A stretch of 18,487 nucleotides of DNA from an uncultured Prevotella sp. (GTDB lineage Bacteria; Bacteroidota; Bacteroidia; Bacteroidales; Bacteroidaceae), in the NCBI GenBank assembly GCA_946999025.1, contig CAMQBP010000015.1, forward strand, positions 1-18,487, in the 5' to 3' direction. Shown piece by piece: positions 8,561 through 15,733 of this stretch (position 1 is the stretch's first letter; each line of letters begins with the position of its first letter). The translations under genes and the position numbers were made by a program. The notes under the pieces are model-generated. The model was given only the letters and a program-made list of their open reading frames with translations, made no database searches and had not been told where the DNA came from.

Positions 8561-8566
8561 AAGCCA

Positions 8567-8574
8567 TAACTTTG
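8567..8574 (+). promoter_or_regulatory. Likely internal promoter -7 element before the heptose cassette
   Basis: In the 39-bp gap before the SDR gene, TAACTTTG matches the Bacteroidetes -7 consensus TAnnTTTG at every fixed position. A TTTA at 8547-8550 is only a weak -33 candidate. Transcription would start near 8580, giving a leader of about 20 nt ending in A/T-rich sequence before the ATG at 8600. This suggests that the heptose genes can be transcribed separately from the upstream transport genes. Confidence 0.5.
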
Positions 8575-8599
8575 TTGCAAATATATAAAAAAGTTTTTT

Positions 8600-9535
8600 A
8601 TGAACATACTAGTTACTGGAGGTGCGGGGTTTATTGGGTCGCACTTATGCGACACACTTCTGGCAGAAGGTCATAGAGTTACGGTGGTGGACAACCTAGT
8701 GTTGGGTTGTCGCGAAAACATTGCTCATCTTAAAAACAATTCCAAATTCTGCTTTTTCGAGGAAGACTTGCTGAACATGGAACCCATGCGCAAGCTTTTT
8801 TCAGAAGGGAAGTTCGACATGGTTTATCATCTTGCAGCCAACTCGGACATACAGAAAGGCGGCAAAGACCCACAAGTGGACTATGCCCTAACCTTTAACA
8901 CCACCTTCAATGTTTTGATGCTTATGAAGGAATTTGAGGTGAAAAAACTTTTCTTCGCCTCAACTTCCGCTATCTTCGGAGAAGCCAGCGGAAAACTGAA
9001 CGAGGACTTCGGTCCTTTACGCCCCGTATCAAATTATGGAGCAGGCAAGCTGGCCAGCGAGGCCTTTATTAGCGCATTCAGCAGTACTTACGACATCAAG
9101 ACGTGGATAATTCGTTTTCCTAACGTAGTGGGCGAACGCTTCACGCATGGAGTGATTTTCGACTTTATTAGGAAACTCAACGACAACCCCAAAGAGCTGG
9201 AAGTGCTGGGTAATGGAGAGCAGTGTAAACCTTACATCTACGTGAAAGATCTCATAGCCGGCATCCAGTTTGTCATAAACAATTCCTGTGAGCGTTTCAA
9301 CGTTTACAACCTTGGAACTGCCAGCCGAACTAAAGTTAAAGAAATTGCCAACATGACCATTGAAGAGATGGGACTTGACGCCACCATTTGCTACACTGGC
9401 GGCGACCGCGGTTGGGTGGGCGACGTTCCCGAGTTCAGCTACGACTTATCGAAAGTCAATACACTGGGCTGGAACGACCCAAAAACCTCAAATGAAGCTG
9501 TGAGATTGGCAATCCAAAAAGCATTGGGAAAATGA
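8600..9535 (+). CDS. NAD-dependent SDR epimerase, probably acting on a nucleotide-activated heptose
   Basis: A 311-residue extended short-chain dehydrogenase. The NAD-binding glycine motif GGAGFIG is at 7-13, with D31 at the end of beta-2 and YHLAA at 76-80. The catalytic set is ASTSAIFGE (120-128) and Y146-xxx-K150 (NYGAGK). The C-terminal part has the substrate-domain motif RFPNVVGER and then PYIYVKDL. The Ser/Thr site is not followed by Asp-Glu (STSAIFG, not STDEVYG), which argues for an epimerase and against a 4,6-dehydratase. Its 4-bp ATGA overlap with the next gene, and the position at the head of the heptose genes, suggest it acts on GDP-heptose or on a sugar made from it. A GalE-like UDP-hexose 4-epimerase is the main alternative. 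Family sure, substrate inferred. Confidence 0.8.
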   Translation: MNILVTGGAGFIGSHLCDTLLAEGHRVTVVDNLVLGCRENIAHLKNNSKFCFFEEDLLNMEPMRKLFSEGKFDMVYHLAANSDIQKGGKDPQVDYALTFNTTFNVLMLMKEFEVKKLFFASTSAIFGEASGKLNEDFGPLRPVSNYGAGKLASEAFISAFSSTYDIKTWIIRFPNVVGERFTHGVIFDFIRKLNDNPKELEVLGNGEQCKPYIYVKDLIAGIQFVINNSCERFNVYNLGTASRTKVKEIANMTIEEMGLDATICYTGGDRGWVGDVPEFSYDLSKVNTLGWNDPKTSNEAVRLAIQKALGK

Positions 9536-10782
9536 AAGTCGTCATTATAGCTGGTGGTCAGGGAACACGCATTGCGTCAGTAAACAGTGAGATACCCAAG
9601 GCCATGATACCCGTTTGCGGAAAACCCGTAATTGAACATCAGGTGGAAATGGCTAAGCGATATGGCTTCACCGAGTTTATTTTTCTAATTGGTTATTTGG
9701 GAGAGCAGATTGAACATTACTTTGGTGATGGAAGTCGATGGGGTGTCCATATCGACTATTACCACGAAACCAAGCCGTTGGGAACTGCAGGAGCAATAGC
9801 AGAAGTAAGAGATAGACTTTCCGATGACTTTTTCGTTTTCTATGGTGATACAGTAATGGACATCGACATGAGACGCATGGTGGCTTTCCACAAATGCCAT
9901 AAAGCCGATGCAACCCTATTTGTTCATCCCAACGACCACCCATACGATTCGGACATTATAATATTGGACAAGGAGCATCGGGTCGTAAATATTGCCACAA
10001 AGCCACATGCTGACAACTTTGTGAGCCATAACATTGTAAATGCCGCATTGTTTATCTTCAATAAAAAAATAGTTGACTGTATTGAAAAAGGCACCAAGAC
10101 CCATATTGAAAAAGACGTACTGCCCGAATGCATCAGGCGCGACATGAGGCTTTATGGCTATCTTTCGTCTGAATATGTAAAAGACATGGGAACCCCAGAT
10201 AGGTATGATGAAACCTGCAAGGCTTGGAAGAGCGGTCTGGTGGCGAGCTTAAACATGAGCAATAAGCGCAAAGCGGTATTTCTCGATCGGGATGGCGTTA
10301 TCAACAAGGACAACGGCTTGGTGTATCAACCCAGTCAACTTGTGCTCATTGATGGTATAGAAGATGCTTTGAGATATATTCATCAAAAAGGATACTTGGC
10401 AGTGGTTGTGACAAACCAATCTGTAATAGCTAGAAATCTTTGCACCTTCGACGAGTTAGATGCAATAAACGCATACATGGAAACGTTATTAGGTAAAAGA
10501 AACGCATACATCGATGCGCTATACTTCTGCCCTCATCATCCTCATAGCGGATACCCAGAGGAGCGTAAGGAATACAAAATCGTTTGTAACTGCCGAAAAC
10601 CTGCACCAGGCCTACTACTTAAAGCAGCGAAAGAGTTGCACATCAACTTATCGGAGTCGATGATGATTGGTGACATGGCGAGTGATGTCCAAGCGGGTAT
10701 CAATGCTAAAGTAAAGCGTTCTATACTCATACCAACAAATCAACCTGGTGCGCTTTTAGACTTGTTGAAGAAAGAAATTTAA
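9532..10782 (+). CDS. Fused heptose-1-P nucleotidyltransferase (HddC-like) and heptose-bisphosphate phosphatase (GmhB-like)
   Basis: A 416-residue two-domain protein. Residues 1-240 form a sugar-1-phosphate nucleotidyltransferase: AGGQGTR (7-13) and PKAMIPVCGKP (22-32), then GTAGAI, then YGDTVMDID with a metal-binding D106. Residues about 246-416 form a GmhB-type HAD phosphatase. They contain FLDRDGVIN (nucleophile D252, acid/base D254), VVTNQS (293-297 region), a zinc site C333-x-H335 with C352-x-C354, the K356 region (CRKPAPG), and IGDMASD (D381, D385). In the known GDP-heptose route the phosphatase removes the 7-phosphate from D-glycero-D-manno-heptose 1,7-bisphosphate, and the transferase then adds GMP. 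Fusion would join two consecutive steps. The start overlaps the epimerase stop by 4 bp; hddA starts 2 bp after the stop. GTP rather than another NTP as donor is inferred from the neighbours. Confidence 0.85.
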   Translation: MKVVIIAGGQGTRIASVNSEIPKAMIPVCGKPVIEHQVEMAKRYGFTEFIFLIGYLGEQIEHYFGDGSRWGVHIDYYHETKPLGTAGAIAEVRDRLSDDFFVFYGDTVMDIDMRRMVAFHKCHKADATLFVHPNDHPYDSDIIILDKEHRVVNIATKPHADNFVSHNIVNAALFIFNKKIVDCIEKGTKTHIEKDVLPECIRRDMRLYGYLSSEYVKDMGTPDRYDETCKAWKSGLVASLNMSNKRKAVFLDRDGVINKDNGLVYQPSQLVLIDGIEDALRYIHQKGYLAVVVTNQSVIARNLCTFDELDAINAYMETLLGKRNAYIDALYFCPHHPHSGYPEERKEYKIVCNCRKPAPGLLLKAAKELHINLSESMMIGDMASDVQAGINAKVKRSILIPTNQPGALLDLLKKEI

Positions 10783-10784
10783 TA

Positions 10785-11774
10785 ATGATCATAACACGAA
10801 CTCCTTTTCGAATATCGTTTGCCGGTGGTGGTTCAGACCTTCCCTCTTTTTATCGAAGAGAGCCAGGCGCAGTGTTAAGCACCACCATAGATAAGTACAT
10901 GTACATTGTAATCCATCCGTTCTTCAACAAGAAGAAAATTCAACTGAAATACTCCAAAACAGAACTGGTTGATTACATTTCCGATATTCAACATCCTATT
11001 TTTCGTGAAATCCTAGGCATGTATGACCTTAAAGGTATAGATGTTAACTCAATCGCTGACATTCCAGCAGGAACAGGCATGGGGTCAAGCAGCAGTTTTA
11101 CCGTTGGGCTTCTCAATGCAGTTAGAGCCTACATTGGCAAGTTTTCCAGTGCGGAAAAGCTAGCATCACTGGCATGTGAGACTGAGATAAACCGTGTCGG
11201 CAGTCCCATTGGTAAACAAGATCAATATGCTGCAGCCTACGGTGGCATCAACTACATGACGTTTTATCCAGACGAATCTGTTAAAGTAGAGAAAGTATTG
11301 CTGAGCAATTCTCTAAAGACACAACTTGAGGAGAATCTGCTTCTTATTCATGTGGGCGGCCAGCATTCTGCTAACGACATACTGAGAGATCAACAGCAAG
11401 CCATCAACAATCAAAAAAAACTGGATACTCAAAGAAAAATGGTGAAACTGGCCGAAGAGCTTTACAAGAGTTTACAAAATGGAAACATTGAGGATTTCGG
11501 CATGTTTCTTCATGAAGGATGGGAGATGAAACGCTCCTTAGTTGCCAGCATCTCTAACAACGAAATTGACGACATATACCTGCAAGGAATTAAAGCCGGA
11601 GCCTTGGGTGGAAAGCTCCTTGGTGCCGGCGGAGCAGGATTTCTGCTATTCTACTGTCCAAAAGAAAAGCAGGAGCATTTCAGGCATGAGATGCACAAAT
11701 TCATGGAGCTGGACTTCAAGTTCGACAATTTTGGCTCACAAATTGTGTATGTTGGCGACAAGTTCATCAAATAA
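10785..11774 (+). CDS. hddA: D-glycero-alpha-D-manno-heptose 7-phosphate kinase (GHMP family)
   Basis: A 329-residue GHMP kinase. The N-terminal strand RTPFRISFAGGGSDLPSFY is characteristic of HddA-type sugar kinases. The ATP-binding loop PAGTGMGSSSS is at 94-104, and the third GHMP motif GGKLLGAGGAGF is at 275-286. It phosphorylates the anomeric hydroxyl of heptose 7-phosphate to give the alpha-1,7-bisphosphate, the substrate of the GmhB half encoded just upstream. Length is normal for the family. The gene starts 2 bp after the fusion gene and is followed 14 bp later by gmhA. The alternative, a fucokinase- or galactokinase-like enzyme, is unlikely given gmhA and gmhB next door. Confidence 0.88.
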   Translation: MIITRTPFRISFAGGGSDLPSFYRREPGAVLSTTIDKYMYIVIHPFFNKKKIQLKYSKTELVDYISDIQHPIFREILGMYDLKGIDVNSIADIPAGTGMGSSSSFTVGLLNAVRAYIGKFSSAEKLASLACETEINRVGSPIGKQDQYAAAYGGINYMTFYPDESVKVEKVLLSNSLKTQLEENLLLIHVGGQHSANDILRDQQQAINNQKKLDTQRKMVKLAEELYKSLQNGNIEDFGMFLHEGWEMKRSLVASISNNEIDDIYLQGIKAGALGGKLLGAGGAGFLLFYCPKEKQEHFRHEMHKFMELDFKFDNFGSQIVYVGDKFIK

Positions 11775-11788
11775 TTAAACTATCATCT

Positions 11789-12361
11789 ATGGATTATAGA
11801 AAAGAGATTACTTTATATTTTGAAAAAGTAAAGACCGTCATTGACAAGGTTTCCAAAGACGACCTGAACAATCTCCTCAACTTGTTAAATAAGGCCCGGG
11901 ACGAAGGGAAGTTCGTGTTTGTTTGTGGCAACGGCGGCTCGGCCTCTACTGCCTCGCACTATTGTTGCGATTTCAACAAAGGTATTTCCAACGAACAAAA
12001 GAGCAAGTTCCGTTTTATCTGCCTAAGCGATAACGTACCCTCCATGATGGCCTATGCCAACGATTATAACTGGGAAGAAATATTCATCGGACCGCTCCGG
12101 AATCTCTTCAACCCTGGCGACTACGTCATCGGCATCAGTGGATCGGGTAATTCATCTAACGTAGTGAAAGCCTTGCAATATGCTAATGAGCATGCCGGTA
12201 TATCCATAGGCATCACAGGTTACGATGGCGGCATTGTCAAACAGATTAGTCAGCACAACATCCACATCCCCGTGATGGACATGCAGATATCAGAAGATCT
12301 TCACCTGATGCTCGATCACTGCATGATGAGCATCCTTTGTAAATATGGAGAGCAGCGATAA
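11789..12361 (+). CDS. gmhA: Phosphoheptose isomerase (sedoheptulose 7-phosphate isomerase)
   Basis: A 190-residue SIS-domain protein of normal GmhA length. The phosphate-binding loop VCGNGGSASTASH lies at about 45-57, GISGSGNSSNVVKAL at 115-129, and the C-terminal active-site region ISEDLHLMLDH at 167-177. It converts sedoheptulose 7-phosphate into D-glycero-D-manno-heptose 7-phosphate, the first step of the heptose pathway; family members work as cytosolic tetramers. It lies 14 bp after hddA, and its last 17 bases overlap the start of the next glycosyltransferase, so the two are probably coupled. Confidence 0.9.
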   Translation: MDYRKEITLYFEKVKTVIDKVSKDDLNNLLNLLNKARDEGKFVFVCGNGGSASTASHYCCDFNKGISNEQKSKFRFICLSDNVPSMMAYANDYNWEEIFIGPLRNLFNPGDYVIGISGSGNSSNVVKALQYANEHAGISIGITGYDGGIVKQISQHNIHIPVMDMQISEDLHLMLDHCMMSILCKYGEQR

Positions 12362-13172
12362 ATCATACTACCCACTGGTTTCAGTCGTGATGGCTACATT
12401 CAATGAACCCGTGGAATTCATCACAAGAGCCATCAACAGCATCCTCCACCAGACATATAGTAATTTGGAATTGCTAATATGCGATGACAGCACCGATGCA
12501 AGAACCATTGGTGCTATTGACAGATTGGCAAGTTCAGACGCGCGAATCAAAGTAATCAGGAAACATGATAGAATGGGATTTGTCACAGCCCTCAACGAAG
12601 GACTGGAAAATGCCAAAGGCGAGCTTATTGCAAGAATGGATGGCGACGACATCGCGTTAAACTCACGGCTGGAGAAACAGGTAGCTTATGCTGCTGCCCA
12701 TCCTGACATTAGTCTTTTTGGTGGAAACATCTATATCATCAATGAACAAGATGAAGTAGTATCAGAAAGACGTTACAAAACTACTCCCAATAAAATACGT
12801 CAGATGTTCATGTACAGAAATCCATTAGCGCATCCCACCATCATGTTTCGACGCAATATTATTGACTGCGGTTTCTTTTACGACCCACGATTCAAGAAAG
12901 CCGAGGACGTAGAGTTCTACCTCCGCCTGTACAAGCATGGGTACCAATTTGGAAATGTTGATGAGTTCCTGTTGAAATACCGAGTGGTGGGCGATATGCA
13001 AAAGAAAAGAAAATCAGACAACTGGTACTACAATCACAAAGCAAGGGCTAAAAACTTCATTGTATCTAAGCCATTGTTCAGTATATGCTCCTGGACTATT
13101 TCCCTGATATATCAATACATGCCTCAACAAATAATATCATATCTATACAAAAAGGAAAATCAAACCAGATGA
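12345..13172 (+). CDS. GT2-family glycosyltransferase
   Basis: A 275-residue GT-A transferase. The opening strand VSVVMATFNEP is at 12-22, then SILHQTYSNLELLICDDSTD (D47, D48), GFVTALNEGLENAKGELIARMDGDD (DxD at 99-102), and NPLAHPTIMFRR. The later ED motif is present as KKAEDVEFYLRL. This set is typical of inverting GT2 enzymes of polysaccharide clusters. The chosen ATG overlaps the end of gmhA by 17 nt; the next ATG (codon 16) lies inside the first strand and would delete it. Being tied to the heptose genes it could be the heptosyltransferase, but that is only inferred from position. Confidence 0.85.
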   Translation: MESSDKSYYPLVSVVMATFNEPVEFITRAINSILHQTYSNLELLICDDSTDARTIGAIDRLASSDARIKVIRKHDRMGFVTALNEGLENAKGELIARMDGDDIALNSRLEKQVAYAAAHPDISLFGGNIYIINEQDEVVSERRYKTTPNKIRQMFMYRNPLAHPTIMFRRNIIDCGFFYDPRFKKAEDVEFYLRLYKHGYQFGNVDEFLLKYRVVGDMQKKRKSDNWYYNHKARAKNFIVSKPLFSICSWTISLIYQYMPQQIISYLYKKENQTR

Positions 13173-13242
13173 TCTTTTGAAAAGAGCCCATTTCTCAAAT
13201 TCTTGCCTTAGTAACGCAATAAGGAACGTCAACAAGCGTTAT

Positions 13243-13923
13243 ATGATAAAAGTGCACAAGGTGAAGACAGTCCCGACCTACATCAAATACAATGACGATA
13301 TCACGAACCCTCGGTTCATTCCCGATGGCATGAACGAGTTGGAGCGTAACATCAAGCGCGCTGCCGATTTCTTGATAGCCACCCTTGCACTGATTGTTTT
13401 CTCACCCTTGTTTCTGCTGTGCTACTGCTTGGTTAAGCGTGAGGACGGCGGACCCGTAATCTTCAAACAGGAACGAATTGGACGCTTCGGCCGACCTTTC
13501 ACCATTTACAAGTTCCGCAGCATGTGCATCGATGCGGAGAAAGATGGACCACAACTCTACAGGCACCAACACGACAATCGCATGACCAAAATAGGGAGAT
13601 ACCTGCGCACACACCACTTGGACGAACTGCCGCAACTGTGGAACGTGGTCAAAGGAGACATGGCCTTCATCGGACCACGACCGGAACGAAAGTTCTACAT
13701 CGACCAAATCATGCAGCACGATTCCAGGTACGCTTATCTTTACCAAATCCGTCCTGGCGTCACCTCGTATGCAACCCTATACAACGGCTACACAGACACC
13801 ATGGAGAAGATGCTGAAACGACTGGATCTCGACTTGTATTACCTGGAACATCGGTCGTGGTGGTTCGACATGAAAATATTAACCAAGACTTTTATCAATA
13901 TTACATTCGGTAAAATTTTCTAA
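13243..13923 (+). CDS. Initiating phosphoglycosyl transferase (bacterial sugar transferase, WcaJ/PglC type)
   Basis: A protein of about 226 residues that loads the first sugar phosphate onto undecaprenyl phosphate at the inner membrane. One hydrophobic segment (about 43-64) is preceded by KRAAD, followed by FKQERIGRFGRPF, then YKFRSM (89-94), then the catalytic Asp-Glu in LDELPQLWNVVKGDM (D127, E128), then GPRPER (144-149). This is the small monotopic form without the extra N-terminal membrane bundle of long WcaJ proteins. The frame is open to a TTG at 13177, 4 bp after the previous gene, which would add 22 residues; the ATG at 13243 is preferred but not certain. It is the last gene of the polysaccharide unit and is followed by a 431-bp gap. 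Confidence 0.85.
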   Translation: MIKVHKVKTVPTYIKYNDDITNPRFIPDGMNELERNIKRAADFLIATLALIVFSPLFLLCYCLVKREDGGPVIFKQERIGRFGRPFTIYKFRSMCIDAEKDGPQLYRHQHDNRMTKIGRYLRTHHLDELPQLWNVVKGDMAFIGPRPERKFYIDQIMQHDSRYAYLYQIRPGVTSYATLYNGYTDTMEKMLKRLDLDLYYLEHRSWWFDMKILTKTFINITFGKIF

Positions 13924-14254
13924 CCCAACCTCGTTCGCTCCTCTCATCTGGAGAGAACAGTGTTGCCAATCTAAGAAAACACTAAAATAGACACAGCTCT
14001 TTACAATTATGAAAGATTGTTCATCGTAAAAAACAATCATATCCTTTTTCATTAACAACAATTTGAATGGTAAGCACCAAATTTCCCTCCAGAGACAACA
14101 TCCACCACCATGTTATGCCATGCGTAATGCCAAAGATGTTGCATTTGTTAATATCGAATCCATCGTTTTTGATAGCGTATGGCGCGCAGACATTTCACCG
14201 AATTAACCCAACACAGGTTACAAAAAGAAACATCCTTCCGCCTTTGTGAGTTAA
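13924..14254. other. Gene-free spacer between the polysaccharide and dicarboxylate units
   Basis: No convincing gene is seen here. A 60-codon frame (14067-14249) has low-complexity, His/Pro-rich content and no recognisable family. A short CTCTC/GAGAG stem (13941-13955) and a 7-bp hairpin (14015-14038, listed separately) are the only structures near the end of the polysaccharide operon. Confidence 0.5.
14015..14049 (+). terminator. Possible weak terminator after the polysaccharide operon
   Basis: A perfect 7-bp inverted repeat, GATTGTT (14015-14021) and AACAATC (14032-14038), encloses a 10-nt loop and is followed by a T5 run at 14045-14049. The stem is AT-rich and the T run is offset by six bases, so termination would be weak. 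It lies 90 bp past the last polysaccharide gene. Confidence 0.3.
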
Positions 14255-14286
14255 TTTATGTTAGCAATTGCATTTATTAACATAAA
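14255..14286. repeat. 9-bp inverted repeat upstream of dcuB, possible operator
   Basis: TTTATGTTA (14255-14263) and TAACATAAA (14278-14286) are perfect inverted copies separated by 14 nt. The spacer itself contains the palindrome GCAATTGC. No T run follows on the + strand, so it is less like a terminator than a binding site for a dimeric regulator. It ends about 28 bp before the presumed -7 element, so it would cover or adjoin the -33 region. Confidence 0.4.
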
Positions 14287-14313
14287 AAAGCATATACCCT
14301 ATTGTGTTTTTCT

Positions 14314-14321
14314 TTACTTTG
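14314..14321 (+). promoter_or_regulatory. Possible -7 promoter element for dcuB
   Basis: TTACTTTG matches the Bacteroidetes -7 consensus TAnnTTTG except at the second base, and is followed by GCGG. No clear -33 TTG element is seen at the right distance. Transcription would start near 14328, about 27 nt before the dcuB ATG. Confidence 0.4.
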
Positions 14322-14354
14322 CGGTCGCATTTAAAAAACTGTAAGTAAAAACAA

Positions 14355-15701
14355 ATGGCTACTACACTCATCATCCTACAATTACTCATTGTATTTGGGT
14401 TCATCTTCATTGGTGCCCGCGTAGGCGGCATCGGCATGGGTATCTACGGCATGGTAGGTACTTTCTTATTGGTTTTTGTCTTCGGTCTGGCACCGGGAAA
14501 AGCACCTATCGATGTGATGATGATTATCGTTTCAGTTATTGTAGCAGCCGCATCCCTACAAGCCACGGGAGGTTTAGATTATCTGGTGGGTGTCACGGGC
14601 AAGTTCCTGCGCAAGCATCCCAGTCAAATCACCTATTACGGTCCGTTGGCATGCTGGATGTTTTGCCTGTTGGCTGGCACGGCGCACACCTGTTATTCAC
14701 TGCTCCCCATCATTTCTGAGATAGCCCAAGCCAACAAAATCAGACCCGAAAGACCATTGAGCGTCAGCGTCATCGCTGCGTCGCTGGGCATCACCGGCAG
14801 TCCCGTGAGTGCCGCTACGGCAGCCATCATCAGTACAGATATCCTTGGTTTGAAAGGCATCGACCTGGCCGATGTGTTGATTGTGTGCATTCCGGCCTCT
14901 TTCGTAGCCATCCTCGTGGCAGCGTTTGTACAGAACCGGATAGGTAAAGAGTTGGAAGACGACCCCATCTACCAAGCCAAGGTGGCGTCGGGTGAAATCA
15001 ATCCGGAAGAAGAACAGAAACGCATGCAGCAAATAAACGCCAACCCCAACCCACGCGCAAAATACTCCGTGTATGCCTTCTTGCTGGGCGTTGCGCTGGT
15101 GGTAACATTTGGTCTGTTCCCTCAACTGAAGCCCCATCACATGGTTGACGGCGTAATGACGCCGATAGCCACCTCCGAGATGATCGAGATTGTGATGATG
15201 TCGGCGGCTGCGTTGATTCTCCTTGTGGGCAAGGGCAATGTGGCCACAGCTGCCAAGGGAACTGTCTTCGCTGCCGGCATGAACGCCATGGTGAGCATTT
15301 TCGGTATTGCCTGGATGGGCGACACCTTCTTCAATGGCAACAAAGACTTCTTCGTCACTCACCTGGCCGATTGGGTACAAGCAGCTCCCTTCTTGTTCGC
15401 CGTCATCCTCTTCATCATGAGCATCATGCTGTTCTCACAGGCAGCCACCGTGCGCACCATCTATCCCCTGGGTGTGTTGCTGGGCATCAACCCGCTGTAC
15501 CTGCTGGCGATGTTCCCTGCCTGCAACGGTTATTTCTTCATGCCCAACTACCCCACCGAGGTGGCAGCCATCAATTTTGACCGGACCGGCACCACGCGAA
15601 TCGGTCGGTACGTCATCAACCACAGTTTCCAGTTGTCAGGATTCATCACGACCATCGTGTCCATCGCACTGGCTTTCTTGATCACGCAAATATTTTATTG
15701 A
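14355..15701 (+). CDS. dcuB: Anaerobic C4-dicarboxylate transporter, DcuA/DcuB family
   Basis: A 448-residue inner-membrane antiporter with around 10-12 hydrophobic segments, close to the usual family length. Recognisable blocks include GARVGGIGMGIYGMVGT near the start, then VIVAAASLQATGGLDYLV, GTAHTCYSLLPIISEIA, and SVIAASLGITGSPVSAATAA. Family members exchange external fumarate, malate or aspartate for internal succinate during anaerobic growth. The asparaginase and aspartase genes that follow fit aspartate uptake with succinate export. Whether it is closer to DcuA or DcuB cannot be settled by eye. The gene is less AT-rich than the capsule genes and uses typical housekeeping codons. Confidence 0.9.
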   Translation: MATTLIILQLLIVFGFIFIGARVGGIGMGIYGMVGTFLLVFVFGLAPGKAPIDVMMIIVSVIVAAASLQATGGLDYLVGVTGKFLRKHPSQITYYGPLACWMFCLLAGTAHTCYSLLPIISEIAQANKIRPERPLSVSVIAASLGITGSPVSAATAAIISTDILGLKGIDLADVLIVCIPASFVAILVAAFVQNRIGKELEDDPIYQAKVASGEINPEEEQKRMQQINANPNPRAKYSVYAFLLGVALVVTFGLFPQLKPHHMVDGVMTPIATSEMIEIVMMSAAALILLVGKGNVATAAKGTVFAAGMNAMVSIFGIAWMGDTFFNGNKDFFVTHLADWVQAAPFLFAVILFIMSIMLFSQAATVRTIYPLGVLLGINPLYLLAMFPACNGYFFMPNYPTEVAAINFDRTGTTRIGRYVINHSFQLSGFITTIVSIALAFLITQIFY

Positions 15702-15733
15702 TAACATATTTAATCACTTAAAAACAATTTATT

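Noticed and set aside
8600..9535. GDP-sugar 4,6-dehydratase
   Set aside because: The Asp-Glu pair that should follow the active-site Ser/Thr is missing, so an epimerase is more likely.
13941..13955. CTCTC/GAGAG hairpin just after the sugar transferase gene
   Set aside because: Only five pairs and no following T run; too weak to call a terminator.
14067..14249. Possible 60-codon gene in the spacer before dcuB
   Set aside because: No family resemblance, poor composition, and no promoter or operon context; likely chance.
14697..15380. Long open frame (227 codons) on the minus strand
   Set aside because: It is antisense to dcuB, which has clear family motifs, and its His/Gln-rich translation matches nothing recognisable; it reflects codon bias of the real gene.
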